Below, one piece after another: positions 8,801 to 16,922 of a stretch of 51,805 nucleotides of DNA. The DNA is from Pseudomonas plecoglossicida NBRC 103162 = DSM 15088 (GTDB lineage: Bacteria; Pseudomonadota; Gammaproteobacteria; Pseudomonadales; Pseudomonadaceae). Under the pieces are notes generated by a model. That model saw nothing but the letters and a program-made list of their open reading frames with translations. It did no database searches and had not been told where the DNA came from. Numbering within the stretch: the first letter of the stretch is position 1; every line of letters begins with the position of its first letter. The stretch is taken from the NCBI RefSeq assembly GCF_000730665.1, contig NZ_BBIV01000040.1:1-51805 (forward strand), in the 5' to 3' direction. Position numbers and translations under genes: made by a program.

Positions 8801-10722
8801 GCGCTGCCCTGACCGACAGCGCCGCGGGCCAGGCGCCAGCCGAAGCCGCGCCGGCCGACCTGCCCACGGCCGCGCCGGAGCGTGCGGCCGGCGACATGGT
8901 CAAGGTCGACGCCGAGCTGCTCGACGACCTGGGCAACCTGGCCGGTGAGCACTCGGTCATTCGCGGTCGTATCGAACAGCAGGTGAACGACGCCCAGTTC
9001 GCCCTCAACGAGATGGAAACCACCCTGGAGCGCATGCGTGACCAGCTGCTGCGGCTGGACAACGAGACCCAGGGGCGGATCACCAGCCGGCAGCCATTCG
9101 AAGGCGACGCCTACGAAGATTTCGACCCGTTGGAGATGGACCGGCATTCCCAGTTGCAGCAGTTGTCGCGGGCCTTGTTCGAATCGGCCTCCGACTTGCT
9201 CGACCTGAAGGAAACCCTGGCCCAGCGCGCGCAGGAGGCCTACGGCCTGCTGCAGCAGCAGGCGCGGGTGAACAGCCAGTTGCAGGAAGGCCTGACCGCC
9301 ACCTTGATGGTGCCGTTCGAGCGTCTGGTGCCCCGCCTGCAGCGGGTGGTGCGGCAAGTGGCGAGCGAACTGGGCAAGCAGGTCGAGCTGGTGGTCGGCA
9401 ACGCCGAAGGCGAGCTGGACCGCAGCGTGCTCGAGCGCATGGTCGCACCGCTTGAGCACATGCTGCGCAATGCCGTCGACCATGGCCTCGAGGCCAGTGA
9501 TGTGCGCCTGGCTGCCGGCAAGCCGGAGCAGGGCATCATTGCGTTGAATCTGCTGCACGAAGGCGCCGATATCGTCATCGAAATGACTGACGATGGCGCC
9601 GGTGTACCGCTGGACGCGGTACGACGCAAAGCCATCAAGCGTGGCCTGCTGGACCCTCAGGCCAACTTGAGCGATCACGAAATCCTCCAGTTCATCCTGC
9701 GCCCCGGGTTCTCCACGGCCGAGAAGATCACCCAGATTTCCGGGCGTGGCCTGGGCATGGACGTGGTGCACGAAGAGGTCAAGCAGCTGGGTGGCTCGAT
9801 GACCATCGAGTCGGCCCAGGGCAAGGGTGCGCGCTTCCTGATCCGCCTGCCGTTCACGGTGTCGATCAACCGCGCCCTGATGGTGCACCTGGGCGAAGAG
9901 CAGTACGCCATCCCGCTCAATACCATCGAGGGCATCGTCCGCGTACCGCCGGCCGAGCTGGCTGCCTGCTATCAGCTGGAAGTGCCGCGCTACGTGTATG
10001 CCGGCCATGAGTACCAGCTGCGTTACCTGGGCGAGCTGTTGCAAGGCCTGCCGCGGCCCGGCCTGCTGGGGCAGAGCGTGCCGCTGCCGGTGCTGTTGGT
10101 GCACTCCCATGAGCAATCGTTCGCCATCCAGGTCGACAGCCTGTCGCCGAGCCGCGAGATCGTGGTGAAAAGCCTCGGCCCGCAGTTCGCCGCTGTGGCG
10201 GGGTTGTCGGGCGCCACCTTGCTGGGCGATGGCCGGGTGGTGCTGATCATCGACCTGCTTGGCCAGCTGCGTGGCCAGCAACGCCGCCTGGCGCGCCTGC
10301 CGGGCGGCAGCGGGGTGCAGGGCACGCTGTTCGGCCCGTCACCGCGGCGCGCCTTGCTGGTGATGGTGGTGGACGACTCGGTGACCGTGCGCAAGGTCAC
10401 CAGCCGCTTGCTCGAACGTCATGGCATGAGCGTGCTGACCGCCAAGGACGGGGTCGACGCCATGGCCTTGCTGGACGAGCACCGCCCCGACGTGCTGCTG
10501 CTGGATATCGAGATGCCGCGCATGGATGGTTTCGAAGTGGCCACACGCATTCGCCGCGACGAGCGGCTCAAGGACCTGCCGATCATCATGATCACCTCCC
10601 GTACCGGGCAGAAGCACCGCGACCGGGCCATGGCCATCGGCGTCAACGATTACCTGGGCAAGCCGTACCAGGAGTCGGTGTTGTTGCAGAGCATCGCCCA
10701 CTGGAGCCAACAGCATGCTTGA
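5821..10722 (+). CDS. chpA: Chemotaxis hybrid histidine kinase ChpA (short form)
   Basis: This 1633-residue CheA-type hybrid kinase drives the Pil-Chp system. The N-terminal 450 residues are helical and FimL-like, with a degenerate HPt-like segment (LHQVHG near residue 55). Three canonical HPt sites follow, each with HTLKGS: His484, His618 and His916. Another helical segment near residues 720-790 lacks the motif. The kinase core includes a dimerisation region (about 1025-1100), N-box HMLRNAVDHGLE, G-boxes TDDGAG and GRGLGMDVV, then a CheW domain (about 1345-1490) and a C-terminal receiver (about 1513-1633) with Asp1562. P. aeruginosa ChpA is about 2470 residues with more phosphotransfer domains, so this is a reduced version. 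It overlaps chpC by eight bases. Confidence 0.95.
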   Translation: MSMASAAVNPERHDTVALAWTRAAILDCLGQARQALERFAGETDDRSILAFVVDNLHQVHGCLRMLELRGATRLAEELELLAKALADGQVSPRGDCLGPLFRGLEQLPSYLERLRGARHDLPLVMLPLLNQLRACRGVEPLAQASLIGGAAQRFAGSDDLANLDLSLGNWREQVQAGPGRDALRSVVTALCDDLVRIKERLDLFVRSDRQHIEQLDALLAPLRHVADTLAVLGFQQPRRVIIDQVLALQALAQGERAVDDPVLMDVAGALLYVEASLNGMVGPLEENGQGALPGSDLAEIRQLVLNESLSVLQQAKDLIGDCLESGWPRQRLQPLPGLLQQVRGALAMLMLPAAAQVFGGCARYVQGWLQHLDVEPPADELDQLAQALSAGECYLQWRVADPLADGQPFLDMACSSLAALGMPCSHGEVLRSQDGNGDGIDDELREVFLEEAGELLPEIERQWLRWRADNNLREALLELRRDLHTLKGSGRMVHAEAVAELAWGGEHLLNRVLEGRMALAPEGARALQQVVVHLPDLLADFAAGQMPQVTEIEQLASHLHALAENDTPVSADIEGLDPQLLDIFRNEAQGHLASLDTYLQAANGRDTPVSDELQRALHTLKGSAAMAGVMPIAELATAFDRLVREYRSHQLPLQGAEIAWLDAARAQFQQGLAQLGSTPLAAIAGAAQLIEQVGEAVDERLASLHDEQTHARRSARDPQRTASFLAQAMDILLDAESLLSRWQEQPGQRQSLDSLLDELTTLCHAAHLADLWQMDDVCEALLDLYGAVEEGSLGADGHFFAQARQAHEALLDMLDQVAAGQEVTPRPDCVDNLRGLLAGALAPEATGLVAPGSVTALPTAMEAAEEDIDSPGDKELLEVFLEESSDIVESAAAALARWQADPRNGAEVDNLLRDLHTLKGSARMVEIAAIGDLAHELEFLYELLAAGRLPPSAPLFALLQNCHDRLAHMLDAVRLGQPLHAATALIDYIRNFSSAALTDSAAGQAPAEAAPADLPTAAPERAAGDMVKVDAELLDDLGNLAGEHSVIRGRIEQQVNDAQFALNEMETTLERMRDQLLRLDNETQGRITSRQPFEGDAYEDFDPLEMDRHSQLQQLSRALFESASDLLDLKETLAQRAQEAYGLLQQQARVNSQLQEGLTATLMVPFERLVPRLQRVVRQVASELGKQVELVVGNAEGELDRSVLERMVAPLEHMLRNAVDHGLEASDVRLAAGKPEQGIIALNLLHEGADIVIEMTDDGAGVPLDAVRRKAIKRGLLDPQANLSDHEILQFILRPGFSTAEKITQISGRGLGMDVVHEEVKQLGGSMTIESAQGKGARFLIRLPFTVSINRALMVHLGEEQYAIPLNTIEGIVRVPPAELAACYQLEVPRYVYAGHEYQLRYLGELLQGLPRPGLLGQSVPLPVLLVHSHEQSFAIQVDSLSPSREIVVKSLGPQFAAVAGLSGATLLGDGRVVLIIDLLGQLRGQQRRLARLPGGSGVQGTLFGPSPRRALLVMVVDDSVTVRKVTSRLLERHGMSVLTAKDGVDAMALLDEHRPDVLLLDIEMPRMDGFEVATRIRRDERLKDLPIIMITSRTGQKHRDRAMAIGVNDYLGKPYQESVLLQSIAHWSQQHA

Positions 10723-11188
10723 ACTGATCGCAGGCCAGCGCAGCAGCCTGACTGGCCTGCTGTTGCCATTGGGCGACCGCACCCTGGTGCTGCCGAACGT
10801 GGCCGTGGCGGAACTGATAGACCAGCGCAACCTGTTCTGCCGGCCAGGCGAGCCCGGCTGGCACCTGGGCTGGATCGACTGGCGCCAGCAGCACCTGCCG
10901 CTGATCGGCTTCGAGGCCGCCTGCGGGGGCGACACACCGTGTGGCGAGCGGGCGCGCATCGTGGTGCTCAATGCCTTGGGTGACACCGGCTTGCGGTATC
11001 TGGCGGTGTTGCTGCAGGACATTCCGCGTTCGTGCAAGCTCGACAGCCAGCTCAACTATGTGGATGTGGCGCTGGGCAGCCTGGAGCTGGCGGCGGTGCA
11101 GGTGGGGGAGCAGGTGGCGCGGGTGCCGGACCTGGTCGGGCTGGAAAGGCTGGTGCGTGACGCGCAATTGCAACCTGGGGTTGGGTAG
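10715..11188 (+). CDS. chpC: CheW-like chemotaxis protein ChpC
   Basis: A 157-residue second CheW-type adaptor of the Pil-Chp array, with LLLPLGDRTLVLPNVAVAEL at the start, GWIDWRQQHLPLIGFEAA in the middle and VQVGEQVARVPDLVGLERL at the end. ChpC is thought to link additional receptors to ChpA. Its ATG overlaps the chpA stop, so translation is probably coupled. It ends the operon; no chpB methylesterase gene lies before it or between it and the next gene. Confidence 0.88.
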   Translation: MLELIAGQRSSLTGLLLPLGDRTLVLPNVAVAELIDQRNLFCRPGEPGWHLGWIDWRQQHLPLIGFEAACGGDTPCGERARIVVLNALGDTGLRYLAVLLQDIPRSCKLDSQLNYVDVALGSLELAAVQVGEQVARVPDLVGLERLVRDAQLQPGVG

Positions 11189-11202
11189 GATGTGAGGCCG
11201 AT

Positions 11203-11234
11203 GGCCCTATCGCCGGCTTGCCGGCGATAGGGCC
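11203..11234. repeat. Perfect REP hairpin after chpC
   Basis: Two perfect 14-base arms (11203-11216 and 11221-11234) surround a CTTG loop and carry the GCCGGCTTGCCGGC core used by other REP elements in the window. It lies between the chpC stop and the ribosome binding site of the next gene. It could stabilise or end the chpC transcript, but there is no T-run for a classic intrinsic terminator. Confidence 0.8.
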
Positions 11235-11274
11235 CATGAAGGAACCCAGCCCACCCAAGGAGGTCTGTGTTTGC

Positions 11275-11892
11275 ATGTATCACGGTGAACGCTTCAACGC
11301 CTGGACCCACCTGGTCGGTGCCGTCCTGGCCTGTATCGGTGCCATCTGGCTGATCGTCGTCGCAGGTCTGCAGGGCGACCCCTGGAAGATCGTCAGCTTC
11401 TCCATCTACGGCGCCACGCTGCTGTTGCTCTACAGCATCTCGACCCTGTACCACAGCACCCGCGGCCGCGCGAAGGTGATCATGCGCAAGCTCGATCACC
11501 TGTCGATCTACCTGCTGATCGCCGGCAGTTACACGCCCTTCTGCCTGGTCAGCCTGCGCGGCCCCTGGGGCTGGAGCCTGTTCGGCGTGGTCTGGGGCCT
11601 GGCGGTGATCGGCATGCTGCAGGAAATCAAACCGCGCTCCGAGGCGCGGGTCCTGTCGATCGTCATCTACGCGGTGATGGGCTGGATCGTCCTGGTGGCA
11701 GTCAAACCCTTGCTGAACAGCCTCGGCACCGCCGGCTTCGCCTGGCTGGCGGCCGGCGGGGTGTTCTACACCGTGGGCATCCTCTTCTTCGCCTTCGACA
11801 GCCGGTTCCGCCACTGGCATGGCATCTGGCACTTGTTCGTGATTGCCGGCAGCCTGATGCACTTTGTCGCGGTGTCGCTGTACGTGCGTTAG
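11275..11892 (+). CDS. PAQR/hemolysin III family membrane protein (TrhA-like)
   Basis: A 205-residue protein with about seven membrane segments. The hemolysin III/PAQR signature is present: GERFNAWTHLVG near the N-terminus, STLYHSTRG...HLSIYLLIAGSYTPFCL in the middle, and FRHWHGIWHLFVIAGSLMHF at the C-terminus; the conserved histidines form the likely metal site. Bacterial members have been linked to membrane energetics and lipid homeostasis; cytolytic activity is not established for most. ATG 11275 is supported by AAGGAGG at 11257-11263. It ends six bases before the convergent rsmE stop. Confidence 0.9.
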   Translation: MYHGERFNAWTHLVGAVLACIGAIWLIVVAGLQGDPWKIVSFSIYGATLLLLYSISTLYHSTRGRAKVIMRKLDHLSIYLLIAGSYTPFCLVSLRGPWGWSLFGVVWGLAVIGMLQEIKPRSEARVLSIVIYAVMGWIVLVAVKPLLNSLGTAGFAWLAAGGVFYTVGILFFAFDSRFRHWHGIWHLFVIAGSLMHFVAVSLYVR

Positions 11893-11898
11893 CTTTTT

Positions 11899-12621
11899 TT
11901 ACGAAAAATCGCCCCACAACTGCTGCGCCACCGCGAGTGCAACCACCGGCGCGGTCTCGGTACGCAGCACGCGCGGGCCCAGGCGGGCGGCGTGGAAGCC
12001 TGCCGCCTTGGCCTGGTCTACTTCGGCCTCGCTCAAGCCGCCTTCGGGGCCGATCAGGAAGGCCAGGCGCGTGGGCTTGGCGTGGCTGGTCAGCGGCTCG
12101 GCGACCGGGTGCAGTACCAGTTTCAGGTCCGCTTCGCTGGTCTTGATCCACTCGGCCAGGGTCACTGGCGGGTGGATCACCGGCAGGGTCGAGCGGCCGC
12201 ACTGCTCGCAGGCGCTGATGGCTACCTGGCGCCAATGGGCCAGGCGTTTGTCTGCGCGCTCGTCCTTCAGGCGCACTTCACAGCGTTCGCTGACGATCGG
12301 GGTGATCTCGTTGACGCCCAGCTCAGTGGCCTTCTGGATGGCCCAGTCCATGCGTTCGCCGCGGGACAGGCCCTGGCCCAGGTGGATCTGCAGCGGTGAA
12401 TCGGCCTGGCCAGGCAGCGCCTGGTCGAGGCTGACGCGCACGCTCTTCTTGCCGACTTCGAGCAACTGGCCGAGGTACTCCTGGCCGCTGCCGTCGAACA
12501 GTTGCACGGCATCGCCGGGGGCCATGCGCAGGACGCGGCCAATGTAGTGGGCCTGGGCTTCGGGCAGGTCGTGCTCGCCGAGGCTCAGGGGGGCGTCGAT
12601 GAAGAAGCGGGACAGTCTCAT
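11899..12621 (-). CDS. rsmE: 16S rRNA (uracil(1498)-N3)-methyltransferase
   Basis: RsmE methylates N3 of U1498 in 16S rRNA using SAM. The 240-residue protein begins MRLSRFFIDAPL, has an N-terminal PUA-like region (YIGRVLRMAPGDAVQLFDG), then a SPOUT fold with QKATELGVNEITPIVSERCEV, ISACEQCGRSTLPVI and the knot motif LIGPEGGLSEAEV. Length and motifs match the family. I used the ATG at 12621; upstream in-frame sequence lies in the REP region and is unlikely to be translated. Confidence 0.96.
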   Translation of the reverse strand: MRLSRFFIDAPLSLGEHDLPEAQAHYIGRVLRMAPGDAVQLFDGSGQEYLGQLLEVGKKSVRVSLDQALPGQADSPLQIHLGQGLSRGERMDWAIQKATELGVNEITPIVSERCEVRLKDERADKRLAHWRQVAISACEQCGRSTLPVIHPPVTLAEWIKTSEADLKLVLHPVAEPLTSHAKPTRLAFLIGPEGGLSEAEVDQAKAAGFHAARLGPRVLRTETAPVVALAVAQQLWGDFS

Positions 12622-12655
12622 GGTTCTGCTCGGGAAATTAGGAACACAGTGCTTT

Positions 12656-12745
12656 ACCTGTAGCAGCGGGCTTGCCCGCGATGAAGGCACCGCGGTGTCT
12701 GGCAAGGGCTTCGCCCTTGATCGCGGGCAAGCCCGCTCCTACAGG
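12656..12745. repeat. REPIN (paired inverted REP sequences)
   Basis: Two REP units with a GCGGGCTTGCCCGCGAT core face each other (about 12666-12683 and 12719-12736), flanked by CCTGTAG and CTACAGG, with a spacer that also holds a palindrome (AAGGGCTTCGCCCTT). The pair fills most of the gap between the rsmE start and the bioA stop. Confidence 0.85.
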
Positions 12746-12771
12746 GGATGGTGGTGTGGCGAAGTCAGCAA

Positions 12772-14178
12772 TCAGCCCGGATCGCGGAAGTCGGGGTGGA
12801 AGTCGGCAGGTACCGCCACGCTGACGCTGCTGCGGGTGGCGATGTCGATGCCCTCGGTGGCCACGTCGGCGAGGAAGTCGATCTGCTCCGGGGTAATCAC
12901 ATACGGCGGCAGGAAGTACACCACGCTGCCCAGCGGGCGCAACAGCGCGCCACGGGTCAGGGCGTGCTCGAACACCTTCAGGCCACGGCGCTCCTGCCAG
13001 GGGTAGGCGACCTTGCCGGCCTTGTCCTGCACCATCTCGATGGCCAGCGCCATGCCGGTCTGGCGAATTTCGGCGACATGGGCGTGGTCGGCCAGGTGCG
13101 CGGTGGCGCTGGCCATGCGTGCCGACAGTGCCTTGTTGGCCTCGATCACGTTGTCCTGCTCGAAGATGTCCAGGGTCGCCAGGGCGGCAGCACAGGCCAA
13201 CGGGTTACCGGTGTAGCTGTGCGAATGGAGGAACGCGCGCAGGGTCGGGTAGTCGTCGTAGAACGCCTGGTACACGGTGTCGGTGGTCAGGCAGGCGGCC
13301 AGCGGCAGGTAGCCGCCGGTCAGGGCCTTGGACAGGCACAGGAAGTCCGGGCGGATGCCGGCCTGTTCGCAGGCGAACATGGTGCCGGTGCGACCGAAGC
13401 CCACGGCAATCTCGTCGTGGATCAGGTGCACGCCATAGCGGTCGCAGGCCTCGCGCAGCAGCTTGAGGTAGACCGGATGGTACATGCGCATGCCGCCCGC
13501 GCCCTGGATCAGCGGCTCGATGATCACCGCCGAAAGGGTTTCATGGTGTTCGGCCAGGGTCTGCTCCATGGCCGCGAACATGTTGCGTGAATGTTCTTCC
13601 CAGCCCATGCCCTCGGGGCGCAGGTAGCAGTCCGGGCTGGGCACCTTGATGGTGTCGAGCAGCAAGGCCTTGTAGGTTTCGGTAAACAGCGGCACATCGC
13701 CGACCGACATCGCGGCGATGGTTTCGCCGTGGTAGCTGTTGGTCAGGGTGACGAAGCGCTTCTTCGCCGGTTTGCCGATGTTCTGCCAGTAGTGGAAGCT
13801 CATCTTCAGTGCCACTTCGATGCACGAAGAGCCATTGTCGGCGTAGAACACCCGGTCCAGCCCGGCCGGCGTCATGGCCACCAGCCGCTCGGACAGCTCG
13901 ATCACCGGCTGGTGGCTGAAACCGGCGAGAATCACGTGCTCGAGCTGGTCGACCTGGTCCTTGATGCGCTGGTTGATGCGTGGGTTGGCGTGGCCGAACA
14001 CATTGACCCACCAGCTGCTGACGGCATCCAGGTAACGCTTGCCATCGAAGTCCTCGAGCCATACGCCTTCGCCGTGCTTGATCGGGATCAGTGGCAGTTG
14101 CTCATGGTCTTTCATCTGGGTGCAGGGGTGCCACAGGACCTTGAGGTCACGTTGCATCCACTGATCGTTGAGGCCCAT
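12772..14178 (-). CDS. bioA: Adenosylmethionine-8-amino-7-oxononanoate aminotransferase
   Basis: BioA converts KAPA to DAPA in biotin synthesis, unusually using SAM as amino donor with pyridoxal phosphate. The 468-residue protein shows LWHPCTQMKDHE near the start, DAVSSWWVNVFGHANPRINQ, the cofactor region DNGSSCIEVALKMSFHYWQN, HDEIAVGFGRTGTMFACEQ with the cofactor-ring Asp, and catalytic Lys in LCLSKALTGGYLPLA. The ATG at 14178 has AGGAGAAG just upstream. It stands apart from other bio genes here, which is usual in Pseudomonas. Confidence 0.96.
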   Translation of the reverse strand: MGLNDQWMQRDLKVLWHPCTQMKDHEQLPLIPIKHGEGVWLEDFDGKRYLDAVSSWWVNVFGHANPRINQRIKDQVDQLEHVILAGFSHQPVIELSERLVAMTPAGLDRVFYADNGSSCIEVALKMSFHYWQNIGKPAKKRFVTLTNSYHGETIAAMSVGDVPLFTETYKALLLDTIKVPSPDCYLRPEGMGWEEHSRNMFAAMEQTLAEHHETLSAVIIEPLIQGAGGMRMYHPVYLKLLREACDRYGVHLIHDEIAVGFGRTGTMFACEQAGIRPDFLCLSKALTGGYLPLAACLTTDTVYQAFYDDYPTLRAFLHSHSYTGNPLACAAALATLDIFEQDNVIEANKALSARMASATAHLADHAHVAEIRQTGMALAIEMVQDKAGKVAYPWQERRGLKVFEHALTRGALLRPLGSVVYFLPPYVITPEQIDFLADVATEGIDIATRSSVSVAVPADFHPDFRDPG

Positions 14179-14257
14179 CGGCACTTCTCCTGGCATTGCG
14201 GCTTGGGTTGACCGCGTAAGCCTAAGCAATGCCAGGGGGCAGGACAACCGCCAAGGG

Positions 14258-14749
14258 TCAATGACGACAGGTGCGGGTCCATTCGAGCTTGCGGATGTGC
14301 ACGGTGCCGGCCTGTGAAGTGGAGATGGTCAGGCGCCTGAACGGCCCGCCGATGACCTGGTGGTAAGGCTGCGTGGCGAGGGGACCGGGCAGGAACTCGG
14401 TATAACCGCTGCCCGAGAGCGTCAGCCAGTAGAAGTCGCGCGGGGTCGGCGCGATCAGGTCGACATCGTAGCCATCGGTATCCAGCAGCATCCGCACATC
14501 GTCGAAATGTCGGTCGCTGACGACGTAGTACTCCAGGAGTAGGCTGTCGACTTCCTGCTCGAAGGCGATTTCCACGTCGCTGTGCTCGCCGATCACCAGC
14601 TCCGTGCCGTGCTCGCCCTTGAAGGCCTCATGAAAGCCGGCCCCGGAGGTACCGTTGGAGCGGATGCTCAACCCTGAGGGGGTCAACAGTGTCTGCTTGT
14701 GCGACAGGTGCTGCCGGGGGACCTGTGCAAAGTGCTCCTCGTAGACCAT
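14258..14749 (-). CDS. Unrecognised soluble protein
   Basis: A 163-residue protein that I cannot assign to a family. The ATG at 14749 has a good ribosome binding site (AAGGAGC), and codon use matches the neighbours, so it is very likely real. It has no signal peptide or membrane segment. It alternates short hydrophobic and charged stretches, suggesting beta structure, with acidic runs (FEQEVDSLLLEYYVVSDRHFDD) and an aromatic segment (PRDFYWLTLSGSGYTEF). It lies between bioA on the same strand and the divergent amine oxidase. Confidence 0.75.
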   Translation of the reverse strand: MVYEEHFAQVPRQHLSHKQTLLTPSGLSIRSNGTSGAGFHEAFKGEHGTELVIGEHSDVEIAFEQEVDSLLLEYYVVSDRHFDDVRMLLDTDGYDVDLIAPTPRDFYWLTLSGSGYTEFLPGPLATQPYHQVIGGPFRRLTISTSQAGTVHIRKLEWTRTCRH

Positions 14750-14958
14750 GGGTAGCTCCTTTTGTCGGCTTTCTCGACACGCTCGTAAGCCTCGCGCAGC
14801 GGCGCAAGGCCTGGCTACTGACAAAAATGCCAGTTGCCAAAGGGACTTGATGTCACTGTGCTGGCAGGGTCTGCATACCTGACGTATTCTTAACGCATCG
14901 CCTCGGGGCATTCCTGCCTCTTCCCATTTCTGTAACGTCTGACTTGGAGTTCGCCATC

Positions 14959-16707
14959 ATGGCTGCTGCTTGGGTGCGCCTGTGCGCGTTGGTATTGATC
15001 GGTGTGTCCAGCGGCGCCACGCTGGCCAAGGACAAGACACCTTCGGCGATCGTCGTGGGCGGTGGCCTGGCAGGCCTGACCGCAGCCTACGAGCTGCAGA
15101 ACAAAGGCTGGCAGGTGACCTTGCTGGAAGCCAAGGCAGGCATGGGCGGTCGTTCGGGCCTGGCCACCAGCGAATGGATCGGCAATGGCAAGGCCCAGCC
15201 GGTACTCAACCAGTACCTGGACCGTTTCAAGCTCGAGACACTGCCGGCGCCTGAATTCGTGCGAACCCCCGGCTACCTGATCGACGGTGAGTATTTCAGC
15301 GCCACCGACCTGCCCACCAAGCAACCGACCACCGCCGAGGCGCTCAAACGCTACGAAAAGACCCTTGACGACCTGGCCCGCTCGATCGACGACCCGCTCA
15401 ACCCGCAGGCGACCAGCACGCTGTTCGCCCTCGACCAGATGAACGTCTCCACCTGGCTCGACAAGCTGCAACTGCCGACCACCGCACGCCAGTTGATCAA
15501 CCAGCAGATCCGCACCCGCTACGATGAGCCGTCGCGCCTTTCGCTGCTGTACTTCGCCCAGCAGAACCGGGTCTACCGTGGCGTCAGCGACCGTGACCTG
15601 CGCGCTGCGCGCCTGCCCGGCGGCAGCCCGGTGCTGGCCCAGGCGTTCGTCAAACAGCTGAAGACCATCAAGACCAACTCGCCGGTCACCTCCATCGTGC
15701 AGGACAAGGACGGTGTCACGGTCAAGGCCGGCAGCGCTTCCTACCAGGCCGACTACGTGGTCATGGCCGTGCCCCTGCGGGCCTTGGCCAAGATCCAGAT
15801 CACCCCGGGCCTGGATACCCAGCACGTGGCCGCGCTGAGGGGCACCAACTACGGTTGGCGCGACCAGCTGATGCTCAAGTTCAAGCAGCCTGTGTGGGAA
15901 AGCCGTTCACGCATGTCCGGCGAAATCTTCAGCAACGCCGGTCTTGGCATGCTGTGGATCGAGCCTGCGCTCAAGGGCGGCGCCAATGTGGTGATCAACC
16001 TGTCCGGCGACAACGCACGGCTGCTGCAGGCCTTCGGTGACAAGCAGATGGTTGATCAGGTGCTGATCCGCCTGCATGCCTTCTATCCACAGGCCCGTGG
16101 CGCGTTCACCGGTTACGAGGTCAAGCGCTACAGCACCGACGCCGGCACGGGCGGCGCCTACCTGGCCTACGGCCCGGGGCAGATCAGCAAGTACTGGCGC
16201 CTGTGGGAGCGCCCGGTGCAGCGCATCGCCTTCGCAGGCGAGCACACCGATGCCCTGTACCCGGGCACCCTCGAGGGCGCCCTGCGCAGCGGCCAGCGTG
16301 CCGCCAGCCAGGTACAGGACTTGCTCGCTGGCAAATCGTTTGACCCGGCCAAGGCTGCGACCGTGGCCGCCGCTGCAACGACGGGCGCAGCAGTGGCGAA
16401 GGACAAGGGCGGCTTCTTCTCGCGGCTGTTTGGCGGTGCTGACAAGCCTGAGGTGAAGGCAGCACCGGTTGCCAAGGCCGAGGAACCTGCACCAGCGCCG
16501 GCACCGGTTGCTGCTACGGCCGAGGCTGTGCCAGCTGCGATCGCCAAGGAAGAGCCGGCCACGCCAGCTGCCAGCAAGACACCGACCAAGCCTGCGCACA
16601 AACCGGCGGCCAAGCAGGCCCATAAAGCTACCGAACCGAAAAAAGCCACCGCCAAGTCGGAGCCGGTGAAGAAACCGGTCGCCAACGCCCAGGCCAAGGC
16701 CAACTGA
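14959..16707 (+). CDS. Exported flavin-dependent amine oxidase with Ala/Pro/Lys-rich tail
   Basis: A 582-residue FAD enzyme. A signal-like N-terminus (MAAAWVRLCALVLIGVSSGATLA) is followed by the Rossmann motif VVGGGLAGLTAAYEL with LLEAKAGMGGRS. Near residue 420 the FAD-contact segment IAFAGEHTDALYPGTLEGALRSG marks the monoamine oxidase fold. After about residue 455 comes a low-complexity tail of about 120 residues rich in Ala, Pro, Lys and Glu, interrupted by GGFFSRLFGG. The substrate is unknown. ATG 14959 follows TTGGAG; a TTG five codons earlier is less likely. The tail resembles periplasm-spanning or wall-associating linkers, but its role is inference. Confidence 0.85.
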   Translation: MAAAWVRLCALVLIGVSSGATLAKDKTPSAIVVGGGLAGLTAAYELQNKGWQVTLLEAKAGMGGRSGLATSEWIGNGKAQPVLNQYLDRFKLETLPAPEFVRTPGYLIDGEYFSATDLPTKQPTTAEALKRYEKTLDDLARSIDDPLNPQATSTLFALDQMNVSTWLDKLQLPTTARQLINQQIRTRYDEPSRLSLLYFAQQNRVYRGVSDRDLRAARLPGGSPVLAQAFVKQLKTIKTNSPVTSIVQDKDGVTVKAGSASYQADYVVMAVPLRALAKIQITPGLDTQHVAALRGTNYGWRDQLMLKFKQPVWESRSRMSGEIFSNAGLGMLWIEPALKGGANVVINLSGDNARLLQAFGDKQMVDQVLIRLHAFYPQARGAFTGYEVKRYSTDAGTGGAYLAYGPGQISKYWRLWERPVQRIAFAGEHTDALYPGTLEGALRSGQRAASQVQDLLAGKSFDPAKAATVAAAATTGAAVAKDKGGFFSRLFGGADKPEVKAAPVAKAEEPAPAPAPVAATAEAVPAAIAKEEPATPAASKTPTKPAHKPAAKQAHKATEPKKATAKSEPVKKPVANAQAKAN

Positions 16708-16718
16708 GTCTGTAAGCT

Positions 16719-16760
16719 ACCGGCCTCTGCGGACGTGGCTTTGCCCGTCACGAGGCCGGT
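16719..16760 (+). terminator. Stem-loop after the amine oxidase gene
   Basis: ACCGGCCTC (16719-16727) pairs with GAGGCCGGT (16752-16760), and GACG/CGTC extends pairing inside the loop. There is no T-run, so it may be a transcript-end stabiliser rather than a classic terminator. The AT-rich stretch 16780-16900 that follows is a likely promoter region for the cytochrome b561 gene; I could not fix the -35 and -10 boxes. Confidence 0.45.
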
Positions 16761-16922
16761 GCTGACAAGTTCGATTTCCCCGCTATCGTTAATGTTTCCT
16801 TAATAGCGATCTCACACACTATTTATCGATTTTCTCGATAATCCTGAGCGATTTTTTCCGCTTTTATTCGATACGTTTCGCGTTAGTCTTTGCACAGCTT
16901 TCACGGGGAAACACTGCAAATC

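Noticed and set aside
8038..10281. 747-codon open frame opposite chpA
   Set aside because: Antisense shadow of the ChpA kinase region; residue composition is typical of a GC-skewed reverse frame.
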